Shown piece after piece: positions 35,890 to 46,200 of a stretch of DNA of 64,000 nt. The DNA lies in contig NZ_CP036348.1 in assembly GCF_007753095.1 (NCBI RefSeq), forward strand, positions 682,001 through 746,000, in the 5' to 3' direction. Positions within the stretch are counted from its first letter, which is position 1. The number at the start of each line of letters is the position of its first letter. A model generated the notes under the pieces. The model had not been told where the DNA came from, ran no database searches, and saw only the letters and a program-made list of their open reading frames with translations. This DNA is from Rosistilla carotiformis (GTDB taxonomy: Bacteria > Planctomycetota > Planctomycetia > Pirellulales > Pirellulaceae). Both the position numbers and the translations under genes were made by a program.

Positions 35890-37458
35890 CACTCCGTCGC
35901 AACGTTGTCATCATCGAGATCGCTGTCATTCAGGGGTGGAAATATAGTGGGGCACATGCGGAAGTGGGCCCCCGCCTCAAAACGCAACTCTCCCAATCGC
36001 ACAACAATTCAGGGCAATCGGTTAGCGGGTATCCCGCATTCGCTCCCTTTGCCACAGAGAACTCAGAGGCCACCGAGAGTGTCTTTGAAAATGGGTTTCT
36101 CTGTGGTCTCAGTGACCTCTGTGGCAAACTCGCTTTTTAAATTGGTTTGCGATCGGAAACAGGCAGCGACCGACTCATCCGTTTCGGCTGAAGCCTCGAC
36201 TCCAGCGGCAATTTTGTGTGGGCGGCGGCTTGCGGAACTGTCTGTTCTCCGATCGCAACTGGGATCTCCGAATGCTATTGCGGTCGGGCGCTAGTGACGC
36301 CGATCTGCGGAACTTGATCAGCGAAAGCGTCGCCGCGAAAGAGCCCGGTCATCTGATCTCGCGGCCTGGATTCCAGCAGCCGCAGCGGGCGATGTATCAG
36401 ATCGGCGGATAACACTCCGTCGCAACGTTGTCATCATCGAGATCGCTGTCATTCAGGGGTGGAAATATAGTGGGGCACATGCGGAAGTGGGCCCCCGCCT
36501 CAAAACGCAACTCTCCCAATCGCACAACAATTCAGGGCAATCGGTTAGCGGGTATCCCGCATTCGCTCCCTTTGCCACAGAGAACTCAGAGGCCACCGAG
36601 AGTGTCTTTGAAAATGGGTTTCTCTGTGGTCTCAGTGACCTCTGTGGCAAACTCGCTTTTTAAATTGGTTTGCGATCGGAAACAGGCAGCGACCGACTCA
36701 TCCGTTTCGGCTGAAGCCTCGACTCCAGCGGCAATTTTGTGTGGGCGGCGGCTTGCGGAACTGTCTGTTCTCCGATCGCAACTGGGATCTCCGAATGCTA
36801 TTGCGGTCGGGCGCTAGTGACGCCGATCTGCGGAACTTGATCAGCGAAAGCGTCGCCGCCAAAGAGCCCGGTCACCTGATCTCGCGGCCCGGATTCCAGC
36901 AGCCCCAGCGGGCGATGTATCAGATCGGCGGATAACACTCCGTCGCAACGTTGTCATCATCGAGATCGCTGTCATTCAGGGGTGGAAATATAGTGGGGCA
37001 CATGCGGAAGTGGGCCCCCGCCTCAAAACGCAACTCTCCCAATCGCACAACAATTCAGGGCAATCGGTTAGCGGCTATCCCGCATTCGCTCCCTTTGCCA
37101 CAGAGAAGTCAGAGGCCACCGAGAGTGTCTTTGAAAATGGGTTTCTCTGTGGTCTCAGTGACCTCTGTGGCAAAATCGCTTTTTAAATTGGTTTGCGATC
37201 GGAAACAGGCAGCGACCGACTCATCCGTTTCGGCTGAAGCCTCGACTCCAGCGGCAATTTTGTGTGGGCGGGGGCAAGCGGAACTGTCTGTTCTCCGATC
37301 GCAACTGGGATCTCCGAACGCTATTGCGGTCGGGCGCTAGCGACGCTGATCTGCGGAACTTGATCACCGAAAGCGTCGCCGCCAAAGAGGCTGGCCATCT
37401 GATCTCACGGCCTGGATTCCAGCAGCCGCAGCGGGCGATGTATCAGATCGGCGGGTAA
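35703..37458 (+). repeat. Tandem 523-bp repeat containing the moaA 3' end
   Basis: After the moaA stop at 35889 the same tail-plus-spacer sequence recurs with a period of exactly 523 bases, with stops at 36412, 36935 and 37458. Each unit (35890-36412, 36413-36935, 36936-37458) holds a ~330-base spacer and a near-identical copy of the last ~64 MoaA codons, without the 5' part of the gene. Copies differ at few sites: GCGAAAGAG in moaA and copy 1 versus GCCAAAGAG in copies 2 and 3, and GGTTAGCGGG in two spacers versus GGTTAGCGGC in the third. Each spacer has an inverted repeat TTTGCCACAGAG/CTCTGTGGCAAA. The tail copies have GTG codons but no ribosome-binding site and are not called as genes. Confidence 0.95.
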
Positions 37459-37494
37459 CCAGCCGCGGAGCGGTGATCTCGGCGGCGATGCGGT

Positions 37495-38316
37495 TTAGTG
37501 CGTCATCGCGTAGGTGACGATGTTGATCCCCAACGGGTAGGCGTATTTGACCGACATCTCTTCAAAATAGTCGGGGCTTTCCGCCTCGCGTTCCCAGCCG
37601 TCGCCGAGGTCGGTGTTGTGGCAGATGAAGACCATGATCCGCCCCGCGTCGTCGGTGATCGATCGATAGTTGGGCGTTTGCGTGTCGGGGCCACGTTCCC
37701 AAGTTCGGCCGCCTCGACCGCCCCAGGCACCGATCGACGGCACCTGCGGTTTGATCTTCAGCGGATAGACGCACTGGAAGATCTCGTGCGACAGCGGCAC
37801 ATCCTCTGGCTCGCGATCGGGAAAGACCCGCTTCATTTGGTAGTAGAGGTTCTGCCATTCCTCATCGCCCCAGAAGTCGTCGATCATCAGGAAGCCGCCG
37901 TTATCGAGGTAGCGCCGCAGCGCGACGACCTCCGGCTGCGTGAACATCAACCGCCCCGGTTCGATGATGTAGATCCAGGGATAATCGAACAGCTTGGGAT
38001 CGGTCAGTTCCAAGACGATCGGTTCGGGGTTCACGTTCAGCGAGGTCAGTTGATGCAGCCGAAGCGAGAAGTTCAGGTCGCTGTCGCGGTAGTCGGTATC
38101 CCAACCGCCGCCGCGGCCCCAGCCCGCCGATTGGTATTTGATCCGCACGAAAGTAAACATGTCGTTCGGGAAATCGGCGTTTGTCTCCCAATCGGGGACA
38201 TCGCCACGGCCGACGCTTTGCCAGTCGCGATCGCGACGCCACCGTTGAGCCATCGCCAGCGACGTCACCGCGATCGCCAACAACAGTCCTGCAATGATCA
38301 TCGGTTTGCGGTTCAC
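37495..38316 (-). CDS. DUF4159 domain protein, exported
   Basis: A 273-residue protein with a signal peptide (about residues 1-23). The mature part matches DUF4159: FTFVRIKYQS, DLNFSLRLHQLTSLNV, YPWIYIIEPGRL, ALRRYLDNGGFLMIDDFWG, and VFPDREPEDVPLSHEIF. The domain resembles a class I glutamine-amidotransferase-like fold (GGFLMIDD), but no catalytic Cys is obvious. The start is a GTG at 38316 that overlaps the stop of the upstream TPR-protease gene as GTGA, so translation is probably coupled. DUF4159 genes often sit in gliding- or MoxR-type envelope clusters; none is seen here beyond the protease partner. Confidence 0.9.
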   Translation of the reverse strand: MNRKPMIIAGLLLAIAVTSLAMAQRWRRDRDWQSVGRGDVPDWETNADFPNDMFTFVRIKYQSAGWGRGGGWDTDYRDSDLNFSLRLHQLTSLNVNPEPIVLELTDPKLFDYPWIYIIEPGRLMFTQPEVVALRRYLDNGGFLMIDDFWGDEEWQNLYYQMKRVFPDREPEDVPLSHEIFQCVYPLKIKPQVPSIGAWGGRGGRTWERGPDTQTPNYRSITDDAGRIMVFICHNTDLGDGWEREAESPDYFEEMSVKYAYPLGINIVTYAMTH

Positions 38317-41018
38317 GGGGCGTTCTCCTGTTGCGTGTCGACATCGGACTGGGGGGCCGATTCCGCTGGCTCGTCGTTGTCCGCTGGCTCGTCCGGTTCG
38401 GCGGGCGGATCGGAATCCGATCCCTCTTCGGCTTGGGCCTCGGCTTCCGTTGGCTCGTCGGTTTTGGGGGCTTCCGCCGCAGGCGATGGTTCGCTGGCAG
38501 GCGGTTGGTTCAGCCGTAACAGCAAGCGATGAGCGTCGCGGAATCGGGGAGCTTGTTCCAAGGCGATCAACAGCTGGCGGCGAGCGGCCGGCGTCTCGCC
38601 GACCTCAGCCAACGACTTGGCCAAGCGAAATCGCAGCCCCGCCGGATCGATCGGTTCCATTTCGGTTAACGCCTGCAACGCGCGAACGCTTCGCTGATAC
38701 GTGCCGGTCTGTTCCGCTGCACGTGCGATCTGTTCTTGCACTTCGGCGGTCAACGGATTGACGGCGGCCAGTTGATCGGCGTAGCGAGCGACAGCTTCCC
38801 AGTCCTGTTGTTGTTCGGCGATGTCGATCAACCGTCGATAGCTGGCGACGGAATCGGATGACCGTTTGGCGATCGATGTCAGCACCTGCAGTTCCTGGTC
38901 AGTCGCCTGTTGCTGGCGGTAGACTTCCGCTTCCAGCGACAGCAGCGCGATCGGAATGTCGGACTCTTCGAACAGCTTCCGCGTCTCGGCGATCGTGTCG
39001 AGCGCTTCGCTCCATTTTTTTGCAGCCACCTGAGCTGCAGCTTGCTTTAACAGGATTTCAAATCGCGTCGGCGATGGCTCGTCGACCAAACCGGAAAACG
39101 GATCGTTGGGATCGATTTCAGCCGCTTCGGGCGCCTCCCGTTTCCAGGCTTCCGGCTTGCCGTAATCGTTGGCCAGCGATTTGGCAAAGTCGGCAAACTG
39201 TTGGTCGATCACCTCCAGCGACCCAATCGAACGGGTGAGCGCATCGTTAATCGACAGCCCGATCGCCAGGTCGGCCAAGATTTTTTTGAGCGTATCGAAG
39301 CCGTGGTTTTCGACGATGTAGCGGACCGCCAGCGACGATTCGTAGTAAGCAAATTGCAGGTGCATGGCCGACTTGGGTTGCATAAACGCACTGCTCAGAT
39401 CGCTCATCGGCGTGAAGGCGTCGCCGAGGATCATCTCGCGATAGGTGGGCGTCATCGACTGGCCCCACCGCTCGTCGCGTTGCAATTCCTCGTAGACCGA
39501 GATCCCTTCGCTGAGCCATCGCGGCATCCGGTTCTTTGTTTTCTGCAGCGTGACCACGTGGCAGAACTCATGCCACAGCACCGCCTTCCAATTCGCCGGC
39601 GTCTGCGTCTGCGAAGCCGGACTGTTGGCGGTGATCAATCGACCGAAGCAGACGCCCAGGAACCCCGCACCGCCAGGGACGCCGAAGGTCCGGATGGCGA
39701 AGTCCTTCTGCTGTGGAAAGATCTCGATGATCGTCGGTTCATCCAATTCGACCGCGTACTTTTCGGTCAGCGTCTGCCGAGCCTGGGCCAGCAGATCGAT
39801 CACGTCGTCACCGTAGATCCTCGCTTCGCGGGCGTCCATCCGAATCTGGAACCCTTCGGCTTCGAGCGTCGTGAATTTCCGCAGCACGTCGTGCAGGTTG
39901 ACCAAGTTGTGAGCGACGACATTGTAGCCATCCTGTTGGAAAACCTCGTCGGCCATTTTCCAGCCCGCTTCGTCCTGGCCGATTCGCAACAGGTCTTGCG
40001 CCAGTTGAAACTTCGCCTCGACAAAGTCCGGCTTCTTCTTCAGCGCCCGCTGCTGGTATTCGGCTCCCTCGGCAAACCGGTAGTGCCGCGACAGCTTGTT
40101 GCCGATCAAATGATCGACCTCCGGATTCGATTCCCAGCGGCACAAGGCGGCTTTGCGAAGCAACCGTTCGGCTTCGAAGTGTCCTTGCAGATGAGCGATC
40201 ACCGCATGGTAGGCCCAAGCTTGCGGCTGATACGGATTGATTCGCAGGATCGTCTGCAGGATCTCTTCGGCCTGTTCAAACTGTTCCGCATCAATCGCAT
40301 CATCGGCCAACGACAGCAGGCTGGGCAGATGGTTTGGGTTCAGCGAAAGGGCTCGGGATCGCATCTCCTGAGCCCGCTGCGAATCGCTACTCTGCCAAGC
40401 TTCGAATTGCAGAAAGGCGATCTGCGGATCGTCCGGCTTCATCTTCGCCGCGCGATCGAGATCCTTGGCGGCCATCGCGTAATCGTGTTTTTCGAGCGCC
40501 AGTTCACCGCTGGCGACATAGGCATCGACAAAGTTTGCGTCGGTGTTGCGGACCCGATCGTAGAACAGCTCCAGCACCTTTTTGGCATCTTCGCCGCGGT
40601 GCAGGAAGTAGCGGCCGATGGCGATCAGATTCTCTTTGTCGCTGTATCGCCAGGGGGATCGGCGGACGATCTCGAGGATCGTTTCGAGCTCCCGCTCGCC
40701 GCGAACCGGATCGTTGTTGAAGCGATAGACATCGCCGCCGAGTTGCCGCAGCGGGATGCTGCTGGAATAGCGCTGCAGCGCGGCTTCGTAGGTCGCCCGC
40801 GATTGAGGGTATTGCCCCAGCAGCAATTGGCACTGGATCAACAGCAGCGGCCAACGCTCGTTCCAGACGCCGCGATCGACCTCTGCTTTGGCTGCTGCCA
40901 ACGCTTGCCGGTACTCGCCTTGGCGAAACTGTTGTTCCGCGTCGCGGACATCGGCCGCCGCCAGCAGACTGCTGCTGAACAAGACGACGACCAGCGATAG
41001 GTGGGAGATCCATTTCAC
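38313..41018 (-). CDS. Exported TPR protein with gluzincin-like peptidase (MA-type) domain
   Basis: A ~901-residue exported protein. A signal peptide (MKWISHLSLVVVLFSSSLLAAA) supports the GTG start at 41018 over a TTG at 41030. The N-terminal ~380 residues and a C-terminal stretch (~620-860) are TPR repeats. Between them is a peptidase MA-like zinc metalloprotease domain with HEFCH (His483, Glu484, His487) and a downstream WLSEGISVYEE that supplies the third ligand Glu. The last ~50 residues are Pro/Glu/Asp-rich and probably unstructured. It is translationally coupled to the DUF4159 gene. It presumably processes or binds envelope proteins; the substrate is unknown. Confidence 0.87.
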   Translation of the reverse strand: MKWISHLSLVVVLFSSSLLAAADVRDAEQQFRQGEYRQALAAAKAEVDRGVWNERWPLLLIQCQLLLGQYPQSRATYEAALQRYSSSIPLRQLGGDVYRFNNDPVRGERELETILEIVRRSPWRYSDKENLIAIGRYFLHRGEDAKKVLELFYDRVRNTDANFVDAYVASGELALEKHDYAMAAKDLDRAAKMKPDDPQIAFLQFEAWQSSDSQRAQEMRSRALSLNPNHLPSLLSLADDAIDAEQFEQAEEILQTILRINPYQPQAWAYHAVIAHLQGHFEAERLLRKAALCRWESNPEVDHLIGNKLSRHYRFAEGAEYQQRALKKKPDFVEAKFQLAQDLLRIGQDEAGWKMADEVFQQDGYNVVAHNLVNLHDVLRKFTTLEAEGFQIRMDAREARIYGDDVIDLLAQARQTLTEKYAVELDEPTIIEIFPQQKDFAIRTFGVPGGAGFLGVCFGRLITANSPASQTQTPANWKAVLWHEFCHVVTLQKTKNRMPRWLSEGISVYEELQRDERWGQSMTPTYREMILGDAFTPMSDLSSAFMQPKSAMHLQFAYYESSLAVRYIVENHGFDTLKKILADLAIGLSINDALTRSIGSLEVIDQQFADFAKSLANDYGKPEAWKREAPEAAEIDPNDPFSGLVDEPSPTRFEILLKQAAAQVAAKKWSEALDTIAETRKLFEESDIPIALLSLEAEVYRQQQATDQELQVLTSIAKRSSDSVASYRRLIDIAEQQQDWEAVARYADQLAAVNPLTAEVQEQIARAAEQTGTYQRSVRALQALTEMEPIDPAGLRFRLAKSLAEVGETPAARRQLLIALEQAPRFRDAHRLLLRLNQPPASEPSPAAEAPKTDEPTEAEAQAEEGSDSDPPAEPDEPADNDEPAESAPQSDVDTQQENAP

Positions 41019-41091
41019 GGCGGGCTGCAACCAATGGGAAGCGTGGTTTAGGAACGCTTCCAGGTTAGCAGCTTCGCAGCGGTCAATCTAT

Positions 41092-41739
41092 CTAACGACC
41101 GACGGAGATTCCAAAACTGTAGCCCGGTCGGCCGCGATGCCCATGGTGATAATGATGGCGTGGCGGCGCGTAATATCGCGGGCGATAGACGACCGGTGGC
41201 GGAGAGACGTAGTGGTATTCTTCGACAACCACAGGGGCGGGTGCTCTCACAACCGTCGTCGGAACGGCGCTGGGCGAACCGACGGGAGCGTTTTGCATCG
41301 CGCTGATCACCGGTTCGGGGACACCTTGTTGGTGCATCCAAATGATGTCGTTCACCTCGGGACGCTTGACTACCCCATTTTGTTGGATGTGGTTGATCAC
41401 GACCTGAACGCCCAGACCACTGCGGGTCATTTGAGCGACGTCGTAGGTCGAGACAGCCCCCTGCATGCGCTGCTGGTATTGCTGCTGTGCGTAAGCTTCC
41501 TGGCGTGCGATATTGTTGTCTTTGGCTTTCCCAACCGTCGCTCCGGTGATCAGGCCAAGCGCACCGCCGATCAAGGCACCGGCAAGCGGTTCATCGTTGT
41601 TTTCGCCGATCGCAGCACCGATTGCGGCACCAGCGACGCCGCCAACAGCCGCGCCCGAAGTTTGATTGTACTGGGCGAAACTGCTCGTCACCGTGCTGAT
41701 TACGATCAGCGTCGACAGGGTGATTCGTTGAATGGACAT
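41092..41739 (-). CDS. Exported glycine-zipper protein
   Basis: A 215-residue protein with a signal peptide (~residues 1-22, ending SSFAQ). It is followed by a glycine-zipper stretch, GAAVGGVAGAAIGAAIG and GALIGGALGLITGATVG, as in outer-membrane-associated lipoproteins of the SlyB/OmpA-linker type. A short helical domain follows with MTRSGLGVQVVINHIQQNG and DIIWMHQQGVPEPVI. The C-terminus is rich in Tyr, His, Pro and Arg (YHYVSPPPVVYRPRYY). It probably inserts in or associates with a membrane. The frame is open to 41913, but the ATG at 41739 starts the signal peptide. No partner gene is evident. Confidence 0.83.
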   Translation of the reverse strand: MSIQRITLSTLIVISTVTSSFAQYNQTSGAAVGGVAGAAIGAAIGENNDEPLAGALIGGALGLITGATVGKAKDNNIARQEAYAQQQYQQRMQGAVSTYDVAQMTRSGLGVQVVINHIQQNGVVKRPEVNDIIWMHQQGVPEPVISAMQNAPVGSPSAVPTTVVRAPAPVVVEEYHYVSPPPVVYRPRYYAPPRHHYHHGHRGRPGYSFGISVGR

Positions 41740-42128
41740 GTGATTCGGTACCTCTCGCATTGTTTCCTCGGCATATAGCCGATCGGGATGCTCGATGTCT
41801 ATGGCGTCTGCGATGGAATATCGGCGCCGCAGAGGCGATCCGATCAGCCAATCGCCCCGCGGCGAAAGAATCGCATCGGCGGCCCTGGGAAAACGAGAAA
41901 TCGGGAAAGGCAAGCCAATCCGAAAATTTTGCCATTGCTAGCGTGTGGAACCGTGACGTTCGTAACGATTGTGGGACACCGCTGGATAGGATTCTCAACC
42001 AACCGGGCTGATTTCCTGGCTTCATTTGTTGAGGGCTCGCGGTCAGTTGATAGATTTGTACGCAGTGAACGCCTCGCATGTGGCCAGCGCGTCATCTCAT
42101 TTTCGCCTCGATCACCCCCGATCCAAAC
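41740..42128. other. Divergent intergenic region
   Basis: About 390 bases between the divergently transcribed glycine-zipper and hypothetical genes. It presumably holds both promoters, but I cannot point to convincing -35/-10 boxes, hairpins or repeats. Confidence 0.5.
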
Positions 42129-42704
42129 ATGTCATATTCCAATCGACCCACGATGGACGAGGTCGACCAACTGATGCTGAACGCGCAACTGCGCGACGAG
42201 CTGGAACCGTACATCGATGAATCGGTCTCTCGGATCGATGTTCGCCGCATGCCGCTGTCGCAGGAGAACGAGTTTCTCGCTTCGATGCTTGCTTGGGAGC
42301 GGGCCCCTGCGATTCCGATCAGCCACTGGTTCGAGCCTGCGTTGGCACTACCCCACCCCGACGAATTGGATCGCGACGAACTGCACGATTGTCTGTGGAA
42401 CGCGATCGAACGCTTGCACAGCAAACGGATCATCCTAGAGTGTACCGATCACCTGACCGATCGCGAACTCTATAAGATCATCTTCCGCGATATCTTGCCC
42501 TGCCGCGAAAAGAAAGTCGATCTGCCCCGCAATTTCTTGCATTGGCGATGTTTCGACGATGGCGACAACGACACCTGGTTGCGGTTCTACGCCACGCCAA
42601 ACGAACGTTGGCAATGGGAACAGGAAACAGGGCTCACCGCTCCACTGGCAGAGAACCCACCCTACCCACGTCACATGCCAACGCGTCCGCCGCAAGAGGG
42701 TTGA
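42129..42704 (+). CDS. Hypothetical cytosolic protein
   Basis: A 191-residue acidic, Trp-rich protein that I do not recognise. It contains ISHWFEPALALPHPDELD, LHDCLWNAIERLHSKRIIL and TDRELYKIIFRDILPCREK, with a mixed alpha pattern and no signal peptide or membrane segment. The dense, family-like composition without stop-prone regions and typical codon use suggest a conserved planctomycete gene. The ATG at 42129 is chosen because the upstream in-frame extension is weak. Its 3' end overlaps the convergent VanZ-like gene by 34 bases. Confidence 0.75.
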   Translation: MSYSNRPTMDEVDQLMLNAQLRDELEPYIDESVSRIDVRRMPLSQENEFLASMLAWERAPAIPISHWFEPALALPHPDELDRDELHDCLWNAIERLHSKRIILECTDHLTDRELYKIIFRDILPCREKKVDLPRNFLHWRCFDDGDNDTWLRFYATPNERWQWEQETGLTAPLAENPPYPRHMPTRPPQEG

Positions 42705-43105
42705 TGCAGTTTTGGCAGCGGCGGAGCGATCAGGCTCCGCAGCACGCTGTAGACGAACAGGCCGGTGAGCAGTCCCCCGCAATCGGCCGCAAAATCGAGC
42801 ACTTCCGCACTCCGTCCACGCACCAGTAACTGGGTCGATTCATCGAAGATCGCATACGCGACTCCAATCCCCAGTGCGATCAAAAGATGCCGCCGCGGAT
42901 GACGCCGACTCTTGGGGAGCGCCCAGGCCAGCAGGATGGCCAGCCCCGTAAACGCAGCAAAGTGATAAGCCTTGTCGGCGTTGCTGAACGAGGGCAGACG
43001 GACACTAGGAATGTGCGTTCCGGTGAAAATCACGCTCCAGTAGGCGACCAGAGTTAGGCTAGCAAGCCGCATTCCTAAAACGGTCGTCGTAATAATCTGT
43101 CGCAT
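42671..43105 (-). CDS. VanZ-like family membrane protein
   Basis: A 144-residue protein with four hydrophobic segments (about 11-29, 48-65, 72-86 and 104-123). VanZ-family motifs are present: SNADKAYHFAAFTGLAILL and YAIFDESTQLLVRGRSAEVLDFAAD. The conserved acidic residues of DE.Q and D..A.. are characteristic. VanZ proteins sit in the cytoplasmic membrane; one member confers low-level teicoplanin resistance, but most are uncharacterised. It is downstream of the large ATPase gene in the same direction with a 140-base gap, so co-transcription is possible. Confidence 0.88.
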   Translation of the reverse strand: MRQIITTTVLGMRLASLTLVAYWSVIFTGTHIPSVRLPSFSNADKAYHFAAFTGLAILLAWALPKSRRHPRRHLLIALGIGVAYAIFDESTQLLVRGRSAEVLDFAADCGGLLTGLFVYSVLRSLIAPPLPKLHQPSCGGRVGM

Positions 43106-43245
43106 CGTTTTCTAACCGGATTCCATTGGCACGAGTCGGTTGGGCTGAGATTTCTGCACGTCGCGGGGACGATCTTAGCCAAGCCCCCGTTTGCAACGAT
43201 AGTCCGATTGTAGGTCTTGTTGATCGCAAGGAAATGCAGTTTCCG

Positions 43246-46200
43246 CTAATTTTTGCCAACCGTCCGACTCTCCAGCCACGCTTGCATCGCCTCGGCGGGG
43301 GGCAGGTCAAAGACGCGGAACTTCTCCATCCGGCCGCTCGAGTCGTCGTAAACCAGCATCGACGCGGGGCTAAGACGCCCCGCTTCAGGACTGTCGATCA
43401 GCTGAGACGAGTCGCTGATGCTCATCCGCCCCAGGATGTTGATCTCCAGATCGTGTTGCGTTTGCCGCGACAACCATCGGCCAACCGTCTCGACACTGCC
43501 ACAGCTGACGATTGCATGCACCGCCGCCGCCGATCCATCCTTTAATAGGTTCTGCAACGCCGATCCGCCACTCTGCTTGGGGGCGGCGTCGAGCGAAAAG
43601 CTGAACGAGTTCTCCTCCTGCCGCAGGTCGCGGAAGCGTTCCAACGGATCGATCACCACCAGCACCGGCGGCTCCTCTTCGGGAGCATCCATTTGATTTC
43701 GAGCAGCGACCAGTTCGGCAAGCTCTAACAGCTTCGCCTCGGCATCGCGCGGCTTGATATGTTCCACTGGCACGCCGCTGGCGATGGCGAACTCCGCCGC
43801 CGAATGGGCATCGTCGCCCGAACGACGCCCGTCGAGCATCACGACGCGCAGCGTTTTCCCTTGAGCCATCGCACCGCCATAGAGCGACGCGATCGAAATG
43901 CCCAGGACATCGCGCGACAGGTCGGCATCGCCGCAGACCATCAACACGTTGCGGCCGGGCTGGGCGGGCAATCGCAATCCAACCGGCGGGCCGATCGCAA
44001 CCGCTTCGCCCAACAGACCGCCAAAGCCATCGTGAACCGAAGCCGGTTTCTTTTCGTCCCCCACCAGCGCCGCCTCTGCGACGGCAGCGGACCAACGGGC
44101 CGGGCGATTTCCTTCGAAGATCACCGTCGGACCGTAATCGGTTTCCGCTTCGGGATAACGTTCGGCGAGACCGTTCAACAGATCGCGGTGGCGATTGTGG
44201 TCCAACCATCCGACTTGGAACGGTTGGTTCCCTTCGACCAAACCACCGGCGTCGTTGTAGATCGCTTCACCCGGCCGGCTCAGCAAACGGGCGGCGTTGT
44301 TGTCTTCGGCTAGGATCACCAACGCGTCCGATTCACTGCACTGCAGCGCCACGCGAACCGCCATCTGACCGAGCGTATTACGAGGCAGCGAATACGCACC
44401 TGCCAGCGACTGGCTGCTCAAGATGACGTGCATACCAAACGATCGCCCCTGCCGGACCAAGCGATCTAACAGCATCGTGCAATCTTGAGCGATCCGGTCG
44501 TCGCGGATGAATAGCTCTTGGAACTCGTCGACGACAAGCATGATCCGCGGCATCGCTTGGCCCGATGTGCGGCGGTATTCGCCCACCTCTTGCACGCCGC
44601 TGGCTCGGAACAATTCACCGCGACGCTGCAGTTCGCGATCGAGTCGTTCCAGCACACTTTGGCCGAATTCCCGTTCGCTTTCGATTCCGATCACGCGGGC
44701 ATGCGGCAGTTTCGCGTCGGCGTACAGTTTGAACTCGACCCCTTTTTTGAAGTCCAACAGATAGACATGCAGTTCGTCGGGGCTGTACTTCAGCGCCCCG
44801 GCGGTGATGATCGTGTGCAGCAGCGTACTTTTACCCGACCCGGTTTTACCGGCGACCAGCATGTGTTGGCGAACCCCTTCGCCCAATTGCATCCGCAACC
44901 GACGTCCTGCCCCTTGCTGGCCCAGCGGAATGTCGAGCCCGTCGGAAGCGTCGCCATCGTTGTACAGATCCGCTGGCATCACATCGTCGAACGGAATTTC
45001 GACGCGGCGGCCATCGAGCGCTCCACGACCGATATTCTCGACAAGTTCCGCCGCCATTCCGTTGGGAGGCGGTTGGATTGGCGAAAACGGCAGCTCGCCC
45101 AATAGTGGATCGGTGTGCCGGATCCGCCCCTGCGAATCGACTTGTAAATGGAGCAGTCGTTCCATCGGCAACGCGGCAAAATCGTGAGGCCAGGCCGCCT
45201 CTGGATCGCGGACCAGGACGGTGATGATTCCACAACGGCGGCCGTTCTCTAGCAGCACGCGCAGGTTGGCGTAGCCGGCGGGAGTCAGCCCGCTGGGGAT
45301 GCCGATCGCCGCGACGACGCGGTACGGTTCGGCCATCGCACCGGCTTGAGCATTGTATTGGTCGATCGTTTCATAGTTGTCGCGGAGATAGGTTTGCAGC
45401 ACGTCTTCCATGTGCTGCGTCAGTTCGGCCAAACGGGCTTCGATCTGATTCGGCTGGGTCCAGGCGCGGTGCCCGACCAGCGTGGGATCGTGATCCGAGA
45501 GTGCCATCAGCGAGGCAAAGGTCTGCCCGCGCCCGATCGGATCCAACAGCGTCAGCTTTAATTCTCCCGGCGGCAGCGCGGCCAACAGTCTCCACAAAAC
45601 GGCCCGCACCAAATCGATCACCGCTTCGCTGCTGCCTCCCGGACAATCGATCAACAGCCCCGAATGTTCGGTCGCGGTCAACGCGACGGGCAACCGATTG
45701 GGCATCGGTTCGGGCAACGTGTCGGCGATCGAGAGCCCATGGCGGACGTAGTCCTTGCCGGCGATCGCGGCCGATCCGTTGTGAGCGGCGATGGCCGGAT
45801 CGTGCTCGCTTTTCGAAGCTGCAATCTCGACCGACCGTCGCAAATAATCGGCGACATCGAGATAGCCGACCGGTGCGAGGGAGAGCGAAGAGACCGTTCC
45901 CAGGTTTCCGGCGACGACCGATTCCCAATCGGGATGTTGCTGCTGCATCTGGGCGTTGGCGGTGTCGATGTGGCCGAGTCCGCGACGGAGTCCGTCGCGC
46001 AGCCGCTGAGCGACCGACTGGTCCTCCGCCTCTTGAGCGGCGGCCAGTTGTTCACGCTTGGCCAGGCGCTGCGTATTGGCGTCGGCGAGCCGTTGTTTGT
46101 GAGCTCGGCTGAGATCGGAGAACTCGCTGCCGTGGCTGTTTTCGACCCCGGCAAACGAATCGTGATAGTTGTTCTCCAACGCGGCGATCCGGTCGCGCAA

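Noticed and set aside
36218-37458. Small 64-codon frames in each moaA-tail copy as genes.
   Set aside because: They are duplicated 3' ends that start at chance GTG codons without ribosome-binding sites and lack the radical SAM domain.
39201-41000. A 599-codon plus-strand frame opposite the TPR-protease gene.
   Set aside because: It is antisense to a well-supported gene and its product has no domain words; GC-rich coding DNA often leaves the opposite frame open.
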